Positions 6,388 through 11,732 of a stretch of DNA of 11,732 nt are shown one piece after another. Made by a program: the position numbers and the translations under genes. The notes beneath the pieces were generated by a model, which did not search any database, had not been told where the DNA came from, and saw only the letters and a program-made list of their open reading frames with translations. The stretch lies in contig CAIKYN010000119.1 in assembly GCA_903831635.1 (NCBI GenBank), forward strand, positions 1 through 11,732, given 5' to 3'. The stretch is from an uncultured Spartobacteria bacterium (GTDB taxonomy: Bacteria > Verrucomicrobiota > Verrucomicrobiia > Chthoniobacterales > UBA6821). The stretch's first letter is position 1; each line of letters starts with the position of its first letter.

Positions 6388-6404
6388 GGGGCAGCGCCCC
6401 TTTT
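6388..6404 (+). terminator. Rho-independent terminator-like hairpin after RHH copy C
   Basis: GGGGC (6388-6392), loop AGC, GCCCC (6396-6400), then TTTT (6401-6404). The stem is short (5 pairs, all G-C) with only four Ts, but it lies 16 bases after the copy C stop and before queD, which suits a terminator separating the two. Confidence 0.5.
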
Positions 6405-6459
6405 GCGACCCTCCGTTTTACTTTTGCTTAGGGATGGGATGCTGTATTGAAAGTCCCTG

Positions 6460-6822
6460 ATGCAAGTTCGCCTGACCAAAGATTTTTCCTTCGAAGCCGC
6501 CCAGACACTCCCGAATGTTCCGCCGGAACACAAGTGCGGTAGGATGCACGGACACAGCTTCCGGATGGAGATCTCGGTGGAGGGTGACGTCGACCCAGCG
6601 ACCGGGTGGCTCTACGATCATGCGCGTATCAGCAGGGCCATGGATCCGATTCTCGACCAGCTTGATCATTCCTACCTGAATGACATTCCGGGGCTGGATA
6701 ATCCGACAATCGAGAATATGTGCCGCTGGTTCTGGGAGAAGCTTGAGCGACAGCTTCCCGGGCTAGCCGAGATCGTGATCCATGAGACTCCCACGGCACG
6801 CTGCAGCTACCGTGGGAAATAA
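6460..6822 (+). CDS. queD: 6-carboxy-tetrahydropterin synthase QueD, with Gln at a zinc-ligand site
   Basis: A 120-residue protein matching E. coli QueD along its whole length. QueD converts dihydroneopterin triphosphate to 6-carboxy-5,6,7,8-tetrahydropterin, the second step to preQ0 and queuosine. Seen: KDFSFEAAQTLPNVPPEHKC up to the catalytic C26; HGH at 30-32 (two zinc ligands); TGWLYDHA (48-55); LDHSYLNDIPGLDNPT (68-83) with H70; and HETPTARCSYRG (108-119) with E109. The usual third zinc ligand, the His of FEAAH, is Gln15 here (codon CAG). All other catalytic residues are present, so function is probably kept, either through an altered metal site or because this is a known variant subgroup. 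ATG at 6460 matches the family start; GAAAG six bases upstream is a weak ribosome site. No other que genes are in the window. The next gene follows after 30 bases. Confidence 0.9.
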   Translation: MQVRLTKDFSFEAAQTLPNVPPEHKCGRMHGHSFRMEISVEGDVDPATGWLYDHARISRAMDPILDQLDHSYLNDIPGLDNPTIENMCRWFWEKLERQLPGLAEIVIHETPTARCSYRGK

Positions 6823-6852
6823 AGAAACGCATCTCTCCTCCATCACCCCGTC

Positions 6853-7308
6853 ATGATTCTCGACCAGCTCTCCAACGCGGCCTCCTACGAGGGGCTTCTT
6901 CCCTCCTTCTCCCGAGCCTTTTCTTGGCTGACGACTTACGATACGACGACGCCTGATGGCCGCTATGAGATCGGAGGCCCGGATCTTGTGGCAATCGTTC
7001 AGCGCTATGTCACTGCTCCGGCGGCGGAGAAGAAATGGGAAACGCACCGTGTGCATGGTGACATTCAGTATATCGTCTCCGGCGTCGAAGAGATCGGCTA
7101 CGCCTTGAGGGAATCTCTGGTGGTCAAAACCCCTTACAATCCTGAGAAGGATGCCGAGTTTTACGAGGCTCCCGCGGGATCATCCTCCCGGATGAAATTA
7201 AGCGAAGGTGACTTTGCAATTTTTCTTTCCCGGGATGGTCATCAACCGGGAGTCATGATTGATCAGCCTGCGCCGATTCATAAAGTGGTGATCAAGTTCA
7301 GGTTATAA
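6853..7308 (+). CDS. YhcH/YjgK/YiaL (EbgC/NanQ) family protein
   Basis: A 151-residue single-domain cupin-like protein of the DUF386 family. Signature segments are WETHRVHGDIQYIVSGVEEIGYA (62-84; key residues E63, H65, H68, D70, Q72), EGDFAIFLSRDGHQPG (118-133; H130) and IHKVVIKF (142-149; H143, K144). In characterised relatives the histidines and acidic residue bind a metal. E. coli YhcH (NanQ) is a sialic-acid anomerase, EbgC modulates ebg beta-galactosidase and TabA is linked to biofilm and toxin-antitoxin responses, so a small-sugar epimerase or anomerase role is the best guess; the substrate is open. The ATG follows the queD stop by 30 bases with no Shine-Dalgarno, so the pair is probably cotranscribed, although no functional link to queuosine is known. 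Confidence 0.85.
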   Translation: MILDQLSNAASYEGLLPSFSRAFSWLTTYDTTTPDGRYEIGGPDLVAIVQRYVTAPAAEKKWETHRVHGDIQYIVSGVEEIGYALRESLVVKTPYNPEKDAEFYEAPAGSSSRMKLSEGDFAIFLSRDGHQPGVMIDQPAPIHKVVIKFRL

Positions 7309-7326
7309 AACGCTGTAAAACTTTTA

Positions 7327-7355
7327 TTGGAAGGGTACTTTCTTGGTGCTATTGT
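7327..7355 (+). promoter_or_regulatory. Candidate sigma-70-type promoter of the microprotein
   Basis: TTGGAA (7327-7332) and TATTGT (7350-7355), each 4 of 6 to consensus, are separated by exactly 17 bases. Transcription would start near 7362, almost at the ATG (7363), implying a leaderless or nearly leaderless mRNA. The match is modest and could be chance. Confidence 0.3.
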
Positions 7356-7362
7356 CTCACCA

Positions 7363-7485
7363 ATGCACGGACACTCTCTCTATGAAACCGCAAAAGACAT
7401 TCTCGCCTTGATCGGGGCCGGATCGGTTCTTTGCACGATTGCTCTTCTGCTCTTTGCCGTGATTTCCGGGTTCCGGAAGGATTAG
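7363..7485 (+). CDS. Putative 40-residue single-pass membrane microprotein
   Basis: ATG at 7363 opens a 40-codon frame ending in TAG (7483-7485). The product begins MHGHSLYETAKDILALIGAG, continues SVLCTIALLLFAVISG and ends FRKD. Residues about 14-36 form one uninterrupted hydrophobic stretch long enough to span the membrane, with a positively charged FRK just after it, suggesting the C-terminus lies inside. This composition is not what random sequence of this G+C would give, and it fills a gap with no other gene. It lies between the YhcH-family gene and the 3' end of the convergent pump gene, 16 bases from the pump stop codon. I recognise no family. It could be a pump-associated small protein or unrelated; expression is unproven. 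Confidence 0.5.
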   Translation: MHGHSLYETAKDILALIGAGSVLCTIALLLFAVISGFRKD

Positions 7486-7511
7486 GGGCGAGTTTTACTG
7501 ATCACGCCCTT
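7484..7511. terminator. Weak hairpin between convergent microprotein and pump genes
   Basis: GGGCG (7486-7490) can pair with CGCCC (7505-7509), extendable by G7485-T7510 (wobble) and A7484-T7511, around a 14-base loop. It spans both stop codons, which suits a bidirectional terminator. The T-tracts are poor (TTTCC on the plus strand), so this is tentative. Confidence 0.28.
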
Positions 7512-10500
7512 TCCCCCAGGGGAAGGATCACGGGAGTATCTCCGAGCAGTGCATGGTGCTCCCTAGAGGGATTTGCCTTCTTGGGTTTGGAGACCAAGAG
7601 GTAGATCGAGGGAACGACGAAGAGGGTGAAGAGGGTGCCGATGATCATGCCACTCACCAGTACGATGCCGATGCTATTGCGTGCACCGGCTCCAGGGCCA
7701 CTCGCCAGAATCAATGGGGTGTGACCGACCACGGTGGCAACCGTCGTCATCAGGACGGGTCGAAGTCGTGTGCCTGCAGCAGTGAGAATGGCATGCCACT
7801 TTTCCATGCCGCCTTCCTGCAGGTTGTTTGCAAACTCAACGATCAGGATTCCGTTTTTGGCGACAAGTCCGACGAGCGTGATCAGTCCGACCTGGCTGTA
7901 GATATTGATCGTGGTCGCTCCCAAAAATGTGAAGAGGAGAGCTCCCGAGAGGGCTAGCGGAACAGATCCGAAGAGGATGATGAAGGGATCACGGAAGCTC
8001 TCGAACTGCGCCGCCAGCACCAGGAAAATCAGGATAAATGAAATCACCATCGTCATCACGAGGCTGTTACCCTCCTGACGGAGTTGGCGTGACTCCCCGG
8101 CGTAATCGATCACGAATCCGCGAGGCAGGATCTGGTCGGCACGCTTTTCGAGGACCTTAAGCGCCATGTCGATGGTGATGCCGGGGGGAAGAATACCGCT
8201 GATCTTGGCCGAGTTGAGCTGCTGGAATCGGTTGATTTGGCGAGGGACCGTACTCCGCTTGAGTTCGGAGAAAGTGGCCAGCTGAATAAGTTGCCCGCCG
8301 GGCCCAGTGACGAAGATCTTGCCTAGGGAATCGGGATCGAGACGGTTTTCCCTTTTGAGTTCGGGAATCACTTTGTAGCTGCGTCCCTGAATGCTAAAGC
8401 GGTTCACGTAGTTCCCTCCCAGCATCGTGGAGAGGTCGGAACCGACCTGCTGAAGGTCGAGCCCCAGGGCGGAGACCTTGTTGCGGTCAAAGACAATTTC
8501 GACCTGAGGCTGATCGTATTTGAGGTCGGTATCGGCGAAGATAAAGATGCCGCTTCCGAAGGCTGTCCGGACGAGGTCATTCGCCGCATCGAGGAGTTGT
8601 CGGGGTTCGAGCGTGGAGGAGATGACGAATTCAACCGGGAAGTTGCTTCCTCCCGGGAGGGCCGGTGGCGTGGTGGCGATGACACGCAGACCCGGGATCC
8701 CACTGGTGAGTTTACCCAGAGCAGCCGCAATCATATCGCAGCTACGTTTGCGCTGACTCCATGGGATCGTCCGGATGCCTCCGAACCCACCCGTGGGATT
8801 CATGATCTGAAAGGTATGCCACGTCTCAGGCATCTTGAGGAAGCTGTCGCGGACCATCTCTGAATAGAGGATCGTCTGATCGATCGTCGAGAAGGGAGAG
8901 GCTTGGAAGATCGTGTAGACGATTCCCTGATCCTCCTTAGGAGAGAGCTCCTTCGGGGAGAAGAGATAGAGGATCGGTAGGATCAGGATCCAGAATCCGG
9001 CGATAGTCAGCACTGCTCCGCGATGGCGGAGCATCGAGGCAAGCAGCGCGACGTATCCATGCTGTAGGGAGGTGAAACGGCGGTTTACCCATCCGGCATA
9101 GCCGCGCGTATCGTCCCCGCGTCTTAGCAGACGGGACGCCATCATCGGTGAGAGCGTGAGGGCGACGATGCCCGAGATGATCACCGCACCTGCCAAGGTG
9201 AAGGCGAATTCGCGGAAGAGTGCGCCGGTCAGCCCTCCCTGAATGCCGATCGGCGTGTAGACGGCGGCGAGAGTGATGGTCATTGCGATGATCGGGCCGA
9301 AGAGTTCGCGCCCGCTTTGAAGTGCTGCCTGAAACGGCGAGAGTCCTTCGTGGAGATGCCGCTCGACATTCTCCACCACGACGATGGCATCATCGACGAC
9401 AAGACCGACCGCCAGCACGATGGCTAGAAGGGTTAGCAGATTGATGGTGAATCCGCAGACAGCCATGATGAAGACGGCGCCGATCAACGAGATGGGGATA
9501 GCCACCAGGGGAATAAGCACGGAACGGATCGAGCCGAGGAAGAGGAAGATCACCAGGACAACGATCAGGAGGGTCTCGGAGAGTGTCTTGAAGACCTCGT
9601 GAATGGCTTCCCGGATGAAGTCGGTCGAGTCGTAGGGGACTTCCAGAGTCATTCCCGCAGGCAGTAGCTTCCGCAATTCCGGAATCTGTTCCCTGACGCT
9701 CTTGCAGACATCGAGGGTGTTGGCGGTGGGAAGGCACCAGATGCCGATGAATTTCGCATTCTTCCCGTCGAAGCGTACATCCGAGTCATAATCCTCGGCT
9801 CCCATCTCGACATCGGCGATGTCTTGGAGACGGACGAGAATTCCGTTCTTTTCCTTCACAACGAGTTGCTTGAACTCATCCGGTGAGGTCAGGTTCGTGT
9901 TGGCGATCAGGTTGATCGCCGTCATGGTCCCCTTGGTTTTCCCCACTGCGGCGAGGTAGTTGTTTGCCTGAAGAGCTTTCCGGACATCAGTCGCCGAGAT
10001 GCCGAGTGCGGCAAGGCGATCAGGTTTCAACCAGATGCGCATGGCGATGACGCGTGCCCCGAGGATGTCGGCACGCTGAACGCCGTTGATTGCGGTGAGT
10101 TTGGGCTGGATGACGCGAGTCAGGTAATCGGTCACCTGATTGGGCTGGAGATCGGGTGCAGCGAAGCCGAGGTACATGGCTGCCCGGAGTTCATCCGCGT
10201 TCTGTAGTTCGATCGTCGGAGTCTCGGACTCGGGGGGAAGCTCATTGCGCACCTGGGCAAGCTTCGCCTGGATCTGGGTGAGGGCTGCGTTCGGGTCGTA
10301 GTTCAGCTTTAGGTGGATCGTGATCGTGCTGAGTCCCTGATCGCTGGTGCTCTCGATGTAGTCGATCCCCTCGGCTGCCGCGATCACGCGTTCCAGCGGG
10401 GTGGTAATGTAGCCGCGGACCAGGTCGGCATTCGCTCCGACAAAGACTGTTGAGACTTTGATGACCGCAATGTCGCTACGCGGATATTGACGGATGTTGA

Positions 10501-10594
10501 GGGAGTGGATCGACTGGAACCCCGCTAGGAGGATTACCATGTTGATGACAAGCGCCAGCACGGGGCGCTTGATGAAGAGGTCGGTGATTTTCAT
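7502..10594 (-). CDS. RND multidrug efflux pump, inner-membrane permease (HAE-1 type)
   Basis: A 1030-residue proton-driven exporter of the AcrB/MexB class, about the usual length. It begins MKITDLFIKRPVLALVINMV, the standard N-terminus with the first membrane helix; a porter domain follows (about 35-330), then a membrane bundle (about 335-540). TM4 carries GLVVDDAIVVVEN (397-409), whose D401 and D402 match AcrB D407/D408. A second porter domain (about 550-840) and second bundle (about 845-1000) follow. LVAKNGILIVEF (910-921) carries K913, matching AcrB K940, so the proton-relay residues are complete. The frame is open upstream to 10729, but that extension overlaps the adaptor gene; ATG at 10594, 22 bases after the adaptor stop, is the natural start. 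Substrates cannot be predicted. No outer-membrane channel gene follows; downstream is a convergent microprotein. Confidence 0.95.
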   Translation of the reverse strand: MKITDLFIKRPVLALVINMVILLAGFQSIHSLNIRQYPRSDIAVIKVSTVFVGANADLVRGYITTPLERVIAAAEGIDYIESTSDQGLSTITIHLKLNYDPNAALTQIQAKLAQVRNELPPESETPTIELQNADELRAAMYLGFAAPDLQPNQVTDYLTRVIQPKLTAINGVQRADILGARVIAMRIWLKPDRLAALGISATDVRKALQANNYLAAVGKTKGTMTAINLIANTNLTSPDEFKQLVVKEKNGILVRLQDIADVEMGAEDYDSDVRFDGKNAKFIGIWCLPTANTLDVCKSVREQIPELRKLLPAGMTLEVPYDSTDFIREAIHEVFKTLSETLLIVVLVIFLFLGSIRSVLIPLVAIPISLIGAVFIMAVCGFTINLLTLLAIVLAVGLVVDDAIVVVENVERHLHEGLSPFQAALQSGRELFGPIIAMTITLAAVYTPIGIQGGLTGALFREFAFTLAGAVIISGIVALTLSPMMASRLLRRGDDTRGYAGWVNRRFTSLQHGYVALLASMLRHRGAVLTIAGFWILILPILYLFSPKELSPKEDQGIVYTIFQASPFSTIDQTILYSEMVRDSFLKMPETWHTFQIMNPTGGFGGIRTIPWSQRKRSCDMIAAALGKLTSGIPGLRVIATTPPALPGGSNFPVEFVISSTLEPRQLLDAANDLVRTAFGSGIFIFADTDLKYDQPQVEIVFDRNKVSALGLDLQQVGSDLSTMLGGNYVNRFSIQGRSYKVIPELKRENRLDPDSLGKIFVTGPGGQLIQLATFSELKRSTVPRQINRFQQLNSAKISGILPPGITIDMALKVLEKRADQILPRGFVIDYAGESRQLRQEGNSLVMTMVISFILIFLVLAAQFESFRDPFIILFGSVPLALSGALLFTFLGATTINIYSQVGLITLVGLVAKNGILIVEFANNLQEGGMEKWHAILTAAGTRLRPVLMTTVATVVGHTPLILASGPGAGARNSIGIVLVSGMIIGTLFTLFVVPSIYLLVSKPKKANPSREHHALLGDTPVILPLGERA

Positions 10595-10616
10595 GCGGAA
10601 CGGCCGGGGGCTGGGC

Positions 10617-11732
10617 CTAGCTATCGGTCGGTTTCGGCGCGGGATTGTTGCCCGGTTGGACGCTGTTCTCCACCTTGACGGCACCACCTTCATGGAGCTT
10701 GAAGATGCCGGAGGTGGCGATTTCATCACCCTGATTGAGCCCCTTGACGATCTCGATCTGGTCTCCTCTGGTTTTTCCGAGGGTAACGACCACTTCTTTC
10801 ACGCCGAGGAATTCTTTACCCTGAGGGTCTTTGAGCGTTTTGATCACAAAGACGGAGTCCCCATAAGGAGCGAATTGCACCGCTGTTGCAGGGACCATGA
10901 CAACGCTCTCCCTGCTGGGGAGAACGACCTGCACGCCGGCAAACATTCCAGAGCGGAGGACATGATCGGGATTGGGAATGGTCGCCTGAATCTGGATATT
11001 GCGTGTCGTCGCATCGACGGCTGAGTTGATGGCGTTGATCGATCCCTTGAAGACCTTGTCCGGGATGCCGTCGGCCTTGAGCTGGACGGCCTGCCCCACA
11101 CGGAGGTTGGCCAGGTTCTGCTGAGGGAGAGCAAAGTTCACATAGATGGGATCGAGGGACTCAAGTTGAACGATCGGATCACCGCTTTTCACGTACTGGC
11201 CGGCATTGATCTGGCGGATGCCGATGAACCCCTCGAAGGGAGCCCGGATGGTTTTCCTGTCGATCATCGCTTGAGTTTCATCCACAGAGGCGACCGCAGC
11301 GTCGTACTGGCTTTTCGCTTCGTCGAAGGCCGACTGGGCGATGACATGCTTTTGGCTGAGATCTCGTGCTCGATCTAGATTCTGGCGCGCGAGATCAAGC
11401 TTTGCCTTTGCGGTTCGGAGTTGGGCCTCCTCCTGGCGGGTGTCGAGTTGAACGAGAAGTTGACCATTGGTGGCGTGGGAACCTGATTCGAAGCTGATCG
11501 TAGTAACAATGCCGGGCAGATCCGCGCTCAGCATCACTCCTTGGGGAGAGGAGAGGGAACCAACCGTTTCAAGAACCGGGGAAATGGTTTCCTTCGAGAC
11601 CTTCAGGGAGGTGATCGCATCAGGAGGCATCTTGAAGGATTTTCCCATGGCGATGGCTTGTGAGATCTGCATTGCCTTCCAACCACCGATGCCCACCAGG
11701 AAGAGAATGGCGGCGATGATGGCAAGTGCCAC
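10617..11732 (-). CDS. RND efflux periplasmic adaptor (membrane fusion protein), 5' end cut by window
   Basis: 371 codons are visible and the frame is open at the right edge; the first codon in view is GTG, but the true start probably lies a little further upstream, because the hydrophobic anchor (AIIAAILFLVGIGGW, 4-18) normally follows a few basic residues. Seen in order: first half of a lipoyl domain (about 62-98, with ADLPGIVTTISFESGSHATNGQ split over 70-91); an alpha-helical coiled-coil hairpin (about 99-158); second lipoyl half with TIRAPFEGFIGIRQINAGQYV ending near 181; beta-barrel (about 190-275); and membrane-proximal domain (about 280-355) with a Pro-rich tail. Adaptors of the MexA/AcrA/MdtA class link the pump to a TolC-type channel. 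The pump gene starts 22 bases after this stop codon, so the two form one operon. Confidence 0.93.
   Translation of the reverse strand: MALAIIAAILFLVGIGGWKAMQISQAIAMGKSFKMPPDAITSLKVSKETISPVLETVGSLSSPQGVMLSADLPGIVTTISFESGSHATNGQLLVQLDTRQEEAQLRTAKAKLDLARQNLDRARDLSQKHVIAQSAFDEAKSQYDAAVASVDETQAMIDRKTIRAPFEGFIGIRQINAGQYVKSGDPIVQLESLDPIYVNFALPQQNLANLRVGQAVQLKADGIPDKVFKGSINAINSAVDATTRNIQIQATIPNPDHVLRSGMFAGVQVVLPSRESVVMVPATAVQFAPYGDSVFVIKTLKDPQGKEFLGVKEVVVTLGKTRGDQIEIVKGLNQGDEIATSGIFKLHEGGAVKVENSVQPGNNPAPKPTDS

Noticed and set aside
7511..7524. TTCCCC-CA-GGGGAA palindrome in the pump gene's 3' end
   Set aside because: It lies in coding sequence with a two-base loop; more simply explained by codon choice, though it could compete with the weak terminator hairpin.
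9390..9737. 115-codon minus-strand frame and other frames inside the pump gene
   Set aside because: All lie inside the pump coding region, whose motifs are intact; they are products of high G+C.
1..11732. CRISPR arrays, tRNA or rRNA genes, insertion sequences
   Set aside because: No regularly spaced long repeats, no tRNA-like TTCRANY/anticodon arrangement, no transposase and no terminal inverted repeats were seen on reading both strands.

Overview
The window reads as a chromosomal core region of a Gram-negative bacterium of about 60% G+C in its long genes. Lipid A genes (LpxI rather than LpxH, plus LpxB), an inner-membrane RND efflux pump with its periplasmic adaptor, and a secreted inhibitor with a signal peptide all imply an outer membrane. 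LpxI, an oxidoreductase of the GnnA type beside lpxB, QueD with an FEAAQTLP start, and few Shine-Dalgarno sites together suggest a PVC-group organism, perhaps Verrucomicrobiota. That placement is an inference from gene content, not a phylogeny.

Layout. Positions 1-112 hold no convincing gene. Positions 113-3554 (minus strand) are a compact operon, lpxI > Gfo/Idh/MocA oxidoreductase > lpxB > HIT-family hydrolase; the first three are chained by 4-base ATGA overlaps. Diverging from it, a secreted chagasin-type (I42) cysteine-protease inhibitor (3644-4036) overlaps by ATGA with a class I CPD photolyase (4033-5460). Next is an AT-rich patch (about 5460-6460; about 37% G+C at 6061-6180) with three tiny ribbon-helix-helix (RHH) genes and no recognisable toxin partner. 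Two of them are paralogues that share an upstream block at the same distance from the start codon. Then come queD (6460-6822) and a YhcH/EbgC-family gene (6853-7308) on the plus strand, an unlisted 40-residue membrane microprotein (7363-7485), and a two-gene RND efflux operon on the minus strand (adaptor 10617-11732, cut by the window edge; pump 7502-10594).

How the genes work together. LpxI and LpxB carry out consecutive lipid A steps: UDP-diacylglucosamine to lipid X, then condensation to the disaccharide. The oxidoreductase between them may help make a 3-amino sugar precursor. The adaptor and pump form an efflux complex that needs an outer-membrane TolC-type channel not encoded here. QueD feeds queuosine synthesis. 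The RHH genes look like small autoregulated DNA-binding proteins. The parts of greatest interest are the RHH patch with its conserved upstream elements, the GnnA-like gene, the QueD variant and the microprotein; no clear new multi-gene system was seen.
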